Origin: CAZEQJ01 sp964514385
Lineage (GTDB): Bacteria > Bacteroidota > Bacteroidia > Cytophagales > Cyclobacteriaceae
Length of the DNA stretch: 64,000 bases
Direction: 5' to 3'
Assembly: GCA_964514385.1 (NCBI GenBank)
Contig: CAZEQJ010000005.1
Coordinates: forward strand, 62,001-126,000
Below the pieces are notes generated by a model, which was not told where the DNA came from, ran no database searches, and saw only the letters and a program-made list of their open reading frames with translations. Every line of letters starts with the position of its first letter. Position 1 is the stretch's first letter. The translations under genes and the position numbers were made by a program. This document shows, piece after piece, positions 1-8,007 of this stretch.

Positions 1-817
1 CGAGTCTGCTGCCGGCACCATCAGTCAGGTAAAACAATGTGCAGCTGAATTGGTGCAATATGCTAAAACCCACGGTGTACCGACCTTCCTTATCGGCCAT
101 ATCAACAAAGATGGTGGCATCGCCGGACCCAAGGTGCTGGAGCATATGGTGGATACGGTGCTGCAGTTTGAAGGGGACCGTAATATGTCGTACCGACTGC
201 TAAGGACGATAAAAAACCGGTTCGGGTCTACACAGGAACTGGGTATTTACCAGATGTTTGCCGATGGATTGCGGGTTGTGGAAGACCCCTCCGAGCTGCT
301 GGTATCACAGCGTGATGAGGATTCTGCCGGCGTCGCCATCTCAGCCTCTATTGAAGGCAACCGCACTTTGCTGGTAGAAATACAGGCATTGGTAAGCCCG
401 GCTACCTACAGTACGCCTCAGCGCAGTGCTACCGGTTACGACCCGCGTAGACTGAATATGATACTGGCAGTACTCGAAAAGAAATGCGGCTACCGTCTGG
501 GGGTGGAAGATGTATTCCTCAATGTTGCCGGTGGGATCCGTATCGAAGACCCTTCAATAGACCTGGCCGTTGCGGCAGCATTGGTAAGCTCACTGAACGA
601 CCAACCCGTGTCAGGAGATATTTGCTTCATTGGTGAAATAGGGCTAACAGGAGAGATACGGGCAGTAAACCGCATAGATACCCGGTTGACGGAGGTAGAG
701 CGGCTGGGGTATAAACAGGCCATCATCAGTAGCTACAGTAAGCTTGGGTCTACCTATAAAAACCTGAAAATTAGAAAATACAGCCAGCTGAGTGCCATGT
801 TCAGGGATATTATGTAA
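1..817 (+). CDS. radA: DNA repair protein RadA/Sms, 3' part
   Basis: The reading frame is already open at base 2, so the gene begins outside the window; about 271 C-terminal residues are present. RadA is a RecA-like ATPase acting in branch migration during recombinational repair. The KNRFGS motif typical of RadA lies at about 212-229, preceded by the end of the ATPase core (FLIGHINKDG). The remainder is the Lon-protease-like C-terminal domain, with the DPSIDLAVAAALVSS stretch characteristic of RadA. The zinc finger and Walker A are upstream of the window. The stop overlaps the 3' end of the convergent deaminase-like gene by 8 bp. Identification is firm from the motif and the domain order. Confidence 0.96.
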   Translation, partial: ESAAGTISQVKQCAAELVQYAKTHGVPTFLIGHINKDGGIAGPKVLEHMVDTVLQFEGDRNMSYRLLRTIKNRFGSTQELGIYQMFADGLRVVEDPSELLVSQRDEDSAGVAISASIEGNRTLLVEIQALVSPATYSTPQRSATGYDPRRLNMILAVLEKKCGYRLGVEDVFLNVAGGIRIEDPSIDLAVAAALVSSLNDQPVSGDICFIGEIGLTGEIRAVNRIDTRLTEVERLGYKQAIISSYSKLGSTYKNLKIRKYSQLSAMFRDIM

Positions 818-1709
818 AAAGTATGGTACGAAACCGGCTCTCGAAGCCGGCAATTCCCTGAAGGCCACCGGTATGTACCATCAGTATACGTGAGCCTTCC
901 TTAAAATATCCTGCCCTTGCCTGATCTGCCAATGCAAAAGCCAGCTTTCCTGTGTATACCGGGTCAAGCTTTACGCCTGTTTCCGTGTGAAAATAGCGGA
1001 TAAAATCGATGAACTCCTGTTTAAATTTAGCATAACCACCAAAATGATAACCGTTCCAGATATCAATTTCTCCTTTTGGTTGCCATTTCCGGACCTCAGC
1101 CTCCATAAAATCTCCTTTTAACACATTGACGCCAATAAACTTAGCCGGATGACGGTTCAATGCCAGCCCTGCGATAGTGCCACCGGTGCCGGCAGCACAG
1201 GCTATATAGTCAAACGGGTCCCGGATCTCATGATGCAGCTCATGCACCCCCTTTAGTGCCAGCGCATTCGTGCCTCCCTCCGGAGTATGATAAAATTCAC
1301 CAAACCGCTGCTGCAATTGCTGTATATACTCCGGCACATCCTTTTGGCGGTATTCCCTGCGGCTGATGAAATGCAGTTTCATGCCGTCTTCGGTCGCTTT
1401 ATCCAGCGTTGGATTGCTCACCTCCTCGCCTCTGATGATCCCGATGGTGTTAAAGGTAAAAACTTTCCCGGCTGCGGCGACGGCAGCAATATGATTTGAA
1501 AATGCTCCTCCGAAAGTAAGTAACGTATGGTGCCCCTGCTTCTTTGCTTCCACAAGGTTATACTTCAATTTTCGCCATTTATTGCCGGAAATATAGGGGT
1601 GGATAAGGTCGTCGCGCTTTATAAAAAGCTCAATACCTGCGCTGGTAAAATCAGTCAGCTCTATTTTTTCAATCACTGAATGGGAAGTGTCCAGATGTAT
1701 TTCGCTCAA
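810..1709 (-). CDS. PLP-dependent ACC deaminase/D-cysteine desulfhydrase family protein
   Basis: This is a PLP enzyme of the fold-type II group that includes 1-aminocyclopropane-1-carboxylate deaminase and D-cysteine desulfhydrase; the exact substrate cannot be told from sequence. With the start chosen here the PLP lysine is about residue 44 in SGNKWRKLKY. A serine-rich loop (GGAFSNH) and the phosphate-binding AAGTGGT loop are both present. No ATG or GTG sits at the expected N-terminus. The frame stays open upstream into rluD to 1856, but that stretch has no family similarity. I chose the TTG at 1709, which gives 299 residues, near the family length. The gene is divergent from rluD, with only 17 bp between the starts. 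Confidence 0.85.
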   Translation of the reverse strand: MSEIHLDTSHSVIEKIELTDFTSAGIELFIKRDDLIHPYISGNKWRKLKYNLVEAKKQGHHTLLTFGGAFSNHIAAVAAAGKVFTFNTIGIIRGEEVSNPTLDKATEDGMKLHFISRREYRQKDVPEYIQQLQQRFGEFYHTPEGGTNALALKGVHELHHEIRDPFDYIACAAGTGGTIAGLALNRHPAKFIGVNVLKGDFMEAEVRKWQPKGEIDIWNGYHFGGYAKFKQEFIDFIRYFHTETGVKLDPVYTGKLAFALADQARAGYFKEGSRILMVHTGGLQGIAGFESRFRTILFT

Positions 1710-1726
1710 ATCCTTATTTTTACACG

Positions 1727-2764
1727 ATGATGGACGAACCCGTAAATATAGGCAATGATGATAGTGATGATGAATTGTTTGAGCATTATCGGATAGTCGC
1801 CGACAAAAAACAGACATTACTTCGTCTGGATAAATTCCTGATGGACCGGCTGCCAAATGTAACGCGGAATAAACTGCAAAAGGCTATCCGCGATGGTTTT
1901 GTCAAAGTGAACGACAGTGAAGTGAAATCCAATTACAAAATCCATCCCGATGATGTAGTAACCATCATGCTGCCGGAGCCCCCACGTGAAACTGAAGTGG
2001 TCCCTGAAAAAATGGAGCTGGATATCCGGTATGAAGACAAGGAGCTGCTGGTAGTGTATAAGCCAGCCGGGATGGTCGTACATCCGGCGTACCAGAATTA
2101 TTCTGGGACCCTGGTCAACGGACTGACCTATCATTTCAACAACCTGCCCGAAATGGAGGGCAATGAGGGCAGACCGGGACTGGTACACCGCATCGATAAG
2201 GATACCAGCGGACTGCTGGTCATTGCCAAGACAGAGCTGGCCATGAACGAGCTGGCCCGTCAGTTTTTTGATCATTCCATCCAACGGCGGTATATAGCGG
2301 TGATCTGGGGTGAGCCGGAGGATGACGAAGGCACGGTAAATGTACCTATCGGGCGCAGCCTCAAAGACCGAAGGGTGATGCAGGCCTTTCCGGACGGGTC
2401 TTTTGGCAAGGAGGCCATAACCCACTTTAAAGTGATCCTTCGGCTCAGGTATGTGTCTGTCATCAGCTGTGTATTGGAAACAGGCCGCACCCATCAGATC
2501 AGAGCGCATATGAAATATCTGGGACATCCGATTTTTAACGACAGCACCTATGGGGGCCATGAAATTGTAAAGGGCACCCCCTTTACACGATACCGTCAGT
2601 TTGTGCAGAATTGCTTCAAAATATGCCCGCGACAGGCCCTGCATGCGAAAGAATTAGGCTTTATTCATCCTAAAACCAAAGAAAAGGTTTTCTTTGAAAC
2701 GGAATTGCCTGAAGATATTCACGAGCTTATTGAAAAATGGGAGTCATACATCAAATACAATTAA
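1727..2764 (+). CDS. rluD: RluA/RluD family 23S rRNA pseudouridine synthase
   Basis: This enzyme converts uridines of 23S rRNA to pseudouridine. An S4 RNA-binding domain lies at about residues 30-85 (LDKFLMDRLP, ..RNKLQKAIRDGFVKVN). The catalytic domain carries the HRIDKDTSGLL signature, with the catalytic aspartate at about residue 157. At 345 residues it is normal for RluD. Two ATGs stand in tandem at 1727 and 1730, and either may be used. The stop codon abuts the ATG of the epimerase-like gene, which suggests co-transcription. RluD rather than RluC is inferred from the S4 domain and length only. Confidence 0.9.
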   Translation: MMDEPVNIGNDDSDDELFEHYRIVADKKQTLLRLDKFLMDRLPNVTRNKLQKAIRDGFVKVNDSEVKSNYKIHPDDVVTIMLPEPPRETEVVPEKMELDIRYEDKELLVVYKPAGMVVHPAYQNYSGTLVNGLTYHFNNLPEMEGNEGRPGLVHRIDKDTSGLLVIAKTELAMNELARQFFDHSIQRRYIAVIWGEPEDDEGTVNVPIGRSLKDRRVMQAFPDGSFGKEAITHFKVILRLRYVSVISCVLETGRTHQIRAHMKYLGHPIFNDSTYGGHEIVKGTPFTRYRQFVQNCFKICPRQALHAKELGFIHPKTKEKVFFETELPEDIHELIEKWESYIKYN

Positions 2765-3631
2765 ATGCTGACTGAATTACGCAATACTTTCCTCTCTTTA
2801 AAAGTAGCTGCCAAAGGAGCAGAAATGCAGTCTGTATATGACCTCAGAAGAGAAAGAGAAGTGTTGTGGCAGGGCAATGATACCTTTTGGGGCAGAAGGG
2901 CACCGGTGCTTTTCCCTATTGTAGGCAGGCTAAAAGGCGATGAATATATCTATGAAGGGAAAAAATATAAAATGAGCCAGCACGGTTTTGCACGTGATAA
3001 AACCTTTGAGCTGGTCAGCCGGGAGGACAATGAACTTCATTTCCAGCTATCTGAAGACGACGAAACCCTCTATATCTACCCGTTCCCTTTCCGTCTTACC
3101 ATCAGCTACCGCCTGCAGGATAATAAAGTGATTATTACCTACCGGGTAAAAAATACAGGTGATCGCCTTATGCCTTTTTCTATCGGTGGGCATCCTGCTT
3201 TTAATTGCCCGCTGAACAAGGCCATTCATTTTGAAGACTACGATATTCTGTTCGCAAAAAAGGAATCACTAAGCCGCCGACTGCTCATCGAAGGTATACG
3301 GACACAATTTGAGGCCCTTAACCTCAAGGAAGGGATAAGATATAGCCTGTCCTACAAAGATTTTGAGCGGGATGCCGTCATCATTGAGGCGCTCGAGTCT
3401 TCGAGTGTGAGCCTTGCCTATGGTAGTGAGAAAGAAATCACAGTTCATTTTCCTGACTTCGGCCAGTTGGGGTTATGGACCAAACCTGGGGCGCATTTTA
3501 TTTGTATCGAGCCCTGGAATGGGCTGGCTGACCCTGAGAATACCAACCGCGAAATCATGACCAAGGAAAATATTATACTCTTAAAAGCAGGTGATACGAA
3601 GTCATACAGTTATTCGATAAGGATCCACTAG
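2765..3631 (+). CDS. Aldose 1-epimerase family protein
   Basis: This 288-residue protein belongs to the galactose-mutarotase-like superfamily, which interconverts anomers of free or phosphorylated sugars. Family signs are the N-terminal LKVAAKGAEMQSV, the WxRRAPVLFPIVGRL segment near residues 42-57, the histidine in SQHGFAR near 77, and GGHPAFN near 138. It starts directly at the rluD stop codon with no spacer. No sugar-uptake or catabolic genes sit beside it, so the substrate is open. There is no signal peptide, so it is cytoplasmic. Confidence 0.85.
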   Translation: MLTELRNTFLSLKVAAKGAEMQSVYDLRREREVLWQGNDTFWGRRAPVLFPIVGRLKGDEYIYEGKKYKMSQHGFARDKTFELVSREDNELHFQLSEDDETLYIYPFPFRLTISYRLQDNKVIITYRVKNTGDRLMPFSIGGHPAFNCPLNKAIHFEDYDILFAKKESLSRRLLIEGIRTQFEALNLKEGIRYSLSYKDFERDAVIIEALESSSVSLAYGSEKEITVHFPDFGQLGLWTKPGAHFICIEPWNGLADPENTNREIMTKENIILLKAGDTKSYSYSIRIH

Positions 3632-3643
3632 CCTGAAATAAAT

Positions 3644-4183
3644 ATGCCCATGAAGAATATTTGTGTTTTTTGTGCCAGTAAAACGGGCAATGACCCTGCA
3701 TTTTCCACCATTGCCGAAGAAACCGGAAAAGAAATAGCCAGCCGCAATAAACGACTTATCTATGGCGGAGGCAATATCGGGCTTATGGGAAAAGTCGCCA
3801 ACAGCGTGCTGGATCATGGCGGCGAAATCGTGGGCATTATACCTGATTTTTTACTCAAGCGGGAAGTAGGTCATATCGAAGCTACGGAGCTGGTGATCGT
3901 GCAGGATATGATGGAAAGAAAAGTGGAAATGATCAACCGATCGAATGCTTTCATCGCCCTGCCGGGAGGCTTTGGTACACTAGACGAGGTGCTGGAGGTC
4001 ATTACGTGGAATCAACTTCACCTGATCGACAAACCTCTGGTCATAGTTAATCACAATGGATATTTCGACCCGCTGCTCGATATGATTGAAAAAATGGAGG
4101 CTGCCGGATTTATCTGGAAATCAACAAAAGGCCACCTGATGGTGGCCCCTGATATTAATGAAACATTTACTTACCTGCGTTAA
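3644..4183 (+). CDS. LOG family protein (TIGR00730-type nucleotide phosphoribohydrolase)
   Basis: LOG-family proteins hydrolyse N6-substituted AMP or related nucleotide 5'-monophosphates, releasing the base and ribose 5-phosphate. The defining motif PGGFGTLDE is at residues 107-115, and the N-terminal Rossmann-like part has IYGGGNIGLMG near 39-49. The length of 179 residues is typical. ATG codons at 3644 and 3650 are both possible starts. It lies 12 bp after the epimerase-like gene and is probably co-transcribed with it. Whether it makes cytokinin-like bases or acts in nucleotide salvage cannot be decided here. Confidence 0.9.
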   Translation: MPMKNICVFCASKTGNDPAFSTIAEETGKEIASRNKRLIYGGGNIGLMGKVANSVLDHGGEIVGIIPDFLLKREVGHIEATELVIVQDMMERKVEMINRSNAFIALPGGFGTLDEVLEVITWNQLHLIDKPLVIVNHNGYFDPLLDMIEKMEAAGFIWKSTKGHLMVAPDINETFTYLR

Positions 4184-4404
4184 ACAGCAGTAGCCAGATC
4201 TTCCACAAACTGGAAATATTTGCGGAACTCTGCTACAGATATCACGCGCGTGGGTCGGCCATCGCCCCAGTGAGGTGATACTTCCACCAATCCATTGTAC
4301 ATCCTTCCCTCATACATCCCTTCAAGTTCGAAACCTTTCAACTTGGATGTTGCTTCAGGTATAGAATGACAGGTGTATCTGATTTTAAACTTATCCATAT
4401 GCAT
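4180..4404 (-). CDS. Small conserved-looking protein, function unknown
   Basis: I do not recognise this 74-residue protein. It is soluble, with no signal peptide or membrane segment and a plausible mixed alpha/beta composition (MDKFKIRYTCHSIPEA at the start, HWGDGRPTRVISVAEF in the middle). It overlaps the convergent LOG-family stop by 4 bp. ATGs at 4404 and 4398 are alternative starts. A 12-bp palindrome lies 14 bp upstream of the first ATG. That operator-like site and the ordinary amino-acid composition support its being a real gene. Confidence 0.6.
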   Translation of the reverse strand: MHMDKFKIRYTCHSIPEATSKLKGFELEGMYEGRMYNGLVEVSPHWGDGRPTRVISVAEFRKYFQFVEDLATAV

Positions 4405-4417
4405 TGGGATTTACAGT

Positions 4418-4429
4418 GTTAGTACTAAC
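4418..4429. promoter_or_regulatory. 12-bp perfect palindrome upstream of the 74-residue gene
   Basis: GTTAGTACTAAC reads the same on both strands and lies in the divergent region between the 74-residue gene (start 4404) and the flavin-reductase-like gene (start 4571). Its place just upstream of a start codon fits an operator, but no regulator can be assigned. Confidence 0.35.
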
Positions 4430-4570
4430 GATTATAAGACACATTTGATCTCAGAGAGGAAGGAAAATTTTTATCACCTTCGACCAATCACCTGCAAATG
4501 TACACCAACAAATTGAACTCATCGATAAGCTGCTGCAAAACAGTTTGATTTGAATTCTATTTACAATACC

Positions 4571-5041
4571 ATGTCCAAAAAAGTACTTCCGCTCAAAAAT
4601 TATGAGATCCATGCTATTACAACTGTCTGGCAAGATCAGGTGAATGCCAACATTGCATCGTGGGTCATGCAATCGGCAATGAAAGGCAAACGCCTGCTGG
4701 TTTCACTTTACCACCCTGACCTCACCATAGGGATGGTAAGACAGTCCGGAGTGCTCAATGTACACCTGCTGGGACAGCACCAGAAAAATCTGGTCAGAAA
4801 ATTCGGTAAGCAATCAGGGCGTGATAAATATAAACTGAAAAACGTGCACTGGACTCCGGACGAAAGAGGATGTCCTGTATTGCCAGAATCGGTAGGTGTA
4901 ATTTATTGTGAGGTTGAGAAAGAGCTTGAAGGATATGATCACAACTACTTCGAATGCAGTATTTTAAGGCAACATGTATTTCACCCAGATGCACCTGTAA
5001 TGTCGACTCACTGGCTGAAATCCATTGGTTATATTCGTTAA
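4571..5041 (+). CDS. Flavin reductase-like (split-barrel FMN-binding) protein
   Basis: The protein resembles the flavin reductase domain: a short N-terminal strand (EIHAITTVWQD), a small-residue stretch contacting FMN (NANIASWVMQSAMKGKRLLVSLY) and a C-terminal barrel with the late HPDAPVMSTHWLKSIGYIR stretch. At about 156 residues from the ATG at 4571 it is slightly short for the family. An in-frame TTG at 4550 would add seven residues, but the ATG is preferred. Such proteins bind FMN and reduce it or other acceptors with NAD(P)H; the partner is unknown. It overlaps the convergent lipoprotein gene by 4 bp. Confidence 0.72.
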   Translation: MSKKVLPLKNYEIHAITTVWQDQVNANIASWVMQSAMKGKRLLVSLYHPDLTIGMVRQSGVLNVHLLGQHQKNLVRKFGKQSGRDKYKLKNVHWTPDERGCPVLPESVGVIYCEVEKELEGYDHNYFECSILRQHVFHPDAPVMSTHWLKSIGYIR

Positions 5042-5538
5042 TATCGCCGGGTAAGGCGAAAATAATCCTGCAGGGTAAGGCGAAACGCTTCGCGCTGCCG
5101 GGCATTATCCAGATACGGGCGACCGTTAAGTTCCACCTTGCCTCCTTTCTGAACAGCTTCATAAATCAGGGTTGCTCCCTTTAGCATGTCCATTTTATTC
5201 GGCCGGTCAATGATCAGCGAGTCATAGGGCGTAACGATGGAGAATTCGCTTACAAAAGGCGGATTGAAGTAAATATAAGCCTCGTCATATTTCCAGTTGA
5301 TCACAATCTCAGGCAGGCTTGGTACCATCTCATTATTCCAGTCGCGCAGGCGGTAGCTATCGAGCTGGGTGTTGGGAATGGTAGAGACCGTATATGCCGG
5401 TGTACGGGTATTACGAAAGAACAAGAGTGAGCTTTGATCGATACGAAAAGTACTCTGATCCCTGCTTACCTCCTTCTTTTTATCCGGGTTGCAGGCAGTA
5501 AATACCACAACTATCAGTAAATAGATCAACTGTTTCAT
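5038..5538 (-). CDS. Small lipoprotein, function unknown
   Basis: The ATG at 5538 gives a classic lipoprotein signal: MKQLIYLLIVVVFTAC, with the lipidated cysteine at about residue 16. The frame extends seven residues upstream, but that would precede the signal peptide with a non-basic segment. The mature part of about 150 residues is hydrophilic, mixed alpha/beta, and matches no family I know. Export and lipidation at the periplasmic or outer membrane are inferred from the lipobox. It is divergent from lemA. Confidence 0.7.
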   Translation of the reverse strand: MKQLIYLLIVVVFTACNPDKKKEVSRDQSTFRIDQSSLLFFRNTRTPAYTVSTIPNTQLDSYRLRDWNNEMVPSLPEIVINWKYDEAYIYFNPPFVSEFSIVTPYDSLIIDRPNKMDMLKGATLIYEAVQKGGKVELNGRPYLDNARQREAFRLTLQDYFRLTRRY

Positions 5539-5594
5539 TACATTAGAACCTCCAAACACCGAAATCGTTAATTTTTCTGATAAGCAAACTAATT

Positions 5595-6188
5595 ATGAAA
5601 ACGAGATCAATTATCATTCTGGCCATTATTGTACTGGCCGTATTGGTTATCTACAGAAGTATCACCGGCACATACAATACTATGGTTAACAAAGATGAGG
5701 AAGTGAAGGCACAATGGTCACAGGTAGAAAATGTGTATCAACGTCGGGCTGACCTTATTCCCAACCTTGTAAACACCGTAAAAGGCTATGCAGATTTTGA
5801 GCAGGAAACCCTTACGGAAGTGATTGAAGCCCGAGCCAAGGCAACTTCGGTGAACGTTAATGCCGAAAATTTAACTCCGGAAGCCATCGGACAGTTTCAG
5901 GAAGCCCAGGGTCAGCTGAGCGGCGCATTATCGCGGCTGCTGGTCACTATCGAGCGCTATCCAGACCTGAAGGCAAACCAAAACTTTCTTCAGCTCCAGT
6001 CGCAGCTTGAGGGCACTGAAAACAGAATAGCAACTGAAAGGAGAAAATTCAATGAAGTCACACGTGGTTATAACAGCTACATCCGAAGCTTTCCCCAGAC
6101 ATTTTATGCAAATGTTTTTGGCTTTGAACAAAAAGGATATTTCGAATCCGCTGAAGGGGCAAATGAAGTGCCGGAAGTACAATTCTAA
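5595..6188 (+). CDS. lemA: LemA family protein
   Basis: LemA proteins are membrane-anchored helical bundles of uncertain function. One N-terminal transmembrane segment (about residues 5-24, IIILAIIVLAVLVIYRSI) is followed by the family hallmark region: NTMVNKDEEVKAQWSQVENVYQRR, then ADLIPNLVNTVKGYADFEQ near residues 53-71. The length of 197 residues is standard. It heads a compact run with three TPM-domain genes, the next starting 5 bp after its stop. LemA next to TPM-domain proteins is a recurrent arrangement in bacteria and suggests a shared envelope role. Confidence 0.93.
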   Translation: MKTRSIIILAIIVLAVLVIYRSITGTYNTMVNKDEEVKAQWSQVENVYQRRADLIPNLVNTVKGYADFEQETLTEVIEARAKATSVNVNAENLTPEAIGQFQEAQGQLSGALSRLLVTIERYPDLKANQNFLQLQSQLEGTENRIATERRKFNEVTRGYNSYIRSFPQTFYANVFGFEQKGYFESAEGANEVPEVQF

Positions 6189-6193
6189 TCATT

Positions 6194-6631
6194 ATGGCAC
6201 AGCATTTATTTAATAAAGAACAAAGAAATAAAATCAAGGAGGCCATCAAAGCTGCTGAGAAGGCCACCTCCGGTGAAATACAGGTACATATCGAAAATAG
6301 TTGTAAAAAAGATGTGCTGGACCGGGCAGTTGAGGTTTTTGCACAATTGAAAATGCACAAGACGGCACAGCGTAATGGGGTGCTGTTCTACCTGGCTGTA
6401 AAAGACCATAAATTTGCCATACTGGGTGACGCGGGCATAAATAAAGAAGTCGGGGATAATTTCTGGGACGACATCAAAGAAAAGATGCTTGTCCATTTCA
6501 AACAAAATGACTTCACGACAGGGCTGATTGCCGGCATTGAAATGGCTGGCAATTCATTAGCCAGATTTTTTCCTTATCAAAATGACGATGTAAATGAACT
6601 TCCCGATGAGATTTCTTTTGGTGACAATTAG
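6194..6631 (+). CDS. TPM-domain protein, cytoplasmic, copy 1
   Basis: This 145-residue protein carries the TPM domain (TLP18.3/Psb32/MOLO-1 family): KEAIKAAEKATSGEIQVHIE at the start, RNGVLFYLAVKDHKFAILGD near 57-77, then FTTGLIAGIEMAG. No signal peptide is visible, unlike the next gene. It is a clear paralogue of the gene at 7479-7916, with equal length and co-linear motifs. Its 3' end overlaps the start of the secreted TPM gene by 26 bp. The biochemical role of stand-alone TPM domains is not settled. Confidence 0.87.
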   Translation: MAQHLFNKEQRNKIKEAIKAAEKATSGEIQVHIENSCKKDVLDRAVEVFAQLKMHKTAQRNGVLFYLAVKDHKFAILGDAGINKEVGDNFWDDIKEKMLVHFKQNDFTTGLIAGIEMAGNSLARFFPYQNDDVNELPDEISFGDN

Positions 6632-7373
6632 CCTCCTTATTTTTAATACACTCGGCGCTCAGGATATTCCGGAGAAGCCGCCAAAGATTAGGCCCGTAAT
6701 AGATTACGCAGATATTTTATCTGAGAGTGAAGAGACCCACTTAAACCAAAAGCTAATGCGGTATTCGGATACCACTTCTTCAGGCATCGTTATTGTGACC
6801 CTTACTTCAATAGGCGGATACGACATCATGGATTATGCTATCCGGCTTGGTGAGCAATGGGGTATCGGCCAGGCGGATAGGGATAACGGCGTCCTCATTC
6901 TAATTGCAAAAAACGATAAAAAAATGGCTATAGCCACCGGCTACGGAATGGAGGCTACCGTTACAGATGCCGCAACTACGATTATCCGCGAAGAAATCAT
7001 GGCGCCGGAATTCCGTCAGGAGCGGTATTATCTGGGCCTCGACAAAGCCACCGATATGATCATTGACCTGGCTTCAGGTGAATTTACAGCAGATCAGTTA
7101 AAAGAAAATTACAGCAGCGGTGGCTTCCCGGCAGGGTTGCTGTTCTTTATCCTGATCTTTTTCATTTTTCCCATGCTCAGGTATCGAAGATACCGGCATA
7201 ACCATTATGGCGGGAGTGGCGGCTTCTGGACGGCCATGATGGTAGGCAGCATGCTGGGCGGAAGTGGCCGTAGCTCCGGCAGCTCATGGGGTGACTTCAG
7301 TGGCGGCGGCGGCAGCTTTGGTGGTTTTGGAGGTGGCAGCTTTGGTGGAGGCGGCTCGGCAGGCAGCTGGTAG
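6606..7373 (+). CDS. TPM-domain membrane protein with Gly/Ser-rich tail
   Basis: Starting at the ATG at 6606, the protein has a signal peptide (MRFLLVTISLLIFNTLGAQ), a TPM domain at about residues 30-150 (DYADILSESEE, GIVIVTLTSIGG, NGVLILIAKNDKKMAIATGYG), and a transmembrane helix near 180-196 (GLLFFILIFFIFPMLR). A basic stretch and a C-terminal tail rich in Gly and Ser follow. This is the common YgcG-like layout: TPM domain outside the cytoplasmic membrane, glycine tail inside. An ATG at 6594 would add four residues. The tail ends in GSW. Confidence 0.9.
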   Translation: MRFLLVTISLLIFNTLGAQDIPEKPPKIRPVIDYADILSESEETHLNQKLMRYSDTTSSGIVIVTLTSIGGYDIMDYAIRLGEQWGIGQADRDNGVLILIAKNDKKMAIATGYGMEATVTDAATTIIREEIMAPEFRQERYYLGLDKATDMIIDLASGEFTADQLKENYSSGGFPAGLLFFILIFFIFPMLRYRRYRHNHYGGSGGFWTAMMVGSMLGGSGRSSGSSWGDFSGGGGSFGGFGGGSFGGGGSAGSW

Positions 7374-7478
7374 CCATCTGCTATTACTCAAATACCAGAC
7401 TTCCATTAGTAACGGCCAACAGCAGCTTTTTTATGATGGAATTGATATATTGTGGTGAAAAAACAATCGTCCACGGTT

Positions 7479-7916
7479 ATGGCAAAGGAATTTTTCAATA
7501 AAGACCAGCGAAAGAGAATCAAAGATGCGATAAAAACAGCTGAGATGCGTACCTCAGGCGAAATTGTGGTGCATATCGAAAATCATTGCAGGGAGGAGCT
7601 TCAGGAACGCGTTGACGACGTGTTTGATGAACTTAATATTGATGGTACAACCAAACGCAATGGTGTGCTTTTTTATCTGGCCTTAGCAGATCAGAAGTTT
7701 GCAATAAAAGGGGATATCGGCATCACCGAAAAAGTTACTGATACCTTCTGGGATAAAATTTACCAACGGATGGAATCATCCTTCAAAACAAAAGATTATA
7801 CACAGGGCCTCGTTGCCGGGATCATCATGGCAGGCGACTCCTTACGCCATTACTTCCCGCATTTTCATCCCGACCCCAATGAGTTACCTGATGAGGTGTA
7901 CTTTAATGAGAACTAA
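7479..7916 (+). CDS. TPM-domain protein, cytoplasmic, copy 2
   Basis: This is a paralogue of the protein at 6194-6631: the ATG at 7479 gives exactly 145 residues and the motifs align (FNKDQRKRIKDAIKTAEMRTSGE against FNKEQRNKIKEAIKAAE; RNGVLFYLAL; TQGLVAGIIMAGD). A GTG at 7452 is in frame but would add residues absent from the paralogue. It lies 105 bp after the secreted TPM gene and closes the lemA module. Two candidate terminators follow. Confidence 0.87.
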   Translation: MAKEFFNKDQRKRIKDAIKTAEMRTSGEIVVHIENHCREELQERVDDVFDELNIDGTTKRNGVLFYLALADQKFAIKGDIGITEKVTDTFWDKIYQRMESSFKTKDYTQGLVAGIIMAGDSLRHYFPHFHPDPNELPDEVYFNEN

Positions 7917-7922
7917 CTAAGT

Positions 7923-8007
7923 CAGATCGCGCATCTGCTATATTTTTTTTTGCGTGCAATGAGCCTGCCGGCGTCATTTCCTGGCTGGAGGCTGGTTTTA
8001 TTTTTTT
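7923..8007 (+). terminator. Two candidate rho-independent terminators after the TPM module
   Basis: A small hairpin (CAGAT...ATCTG at 7924-7938) is followed by a run of nine T at 7943-7951. A second, longer imperfect stem (7962-7993, AGCCT...AGGCT with an inner CCGGC/GCTGG arm) is followed by a T-rich stretch at 7996-8007 that overlaps the 3' end of the convergent methyltransferase gene. Either could end the lemA-TPM transcript. Confidence 0.45.

Noticed and set aside
1817..2644. A 275-residue minus-strand frame opposite rluD
   Set aside because: RluD carries conserved motifs throughout; the opposite frame has no recognisable features.
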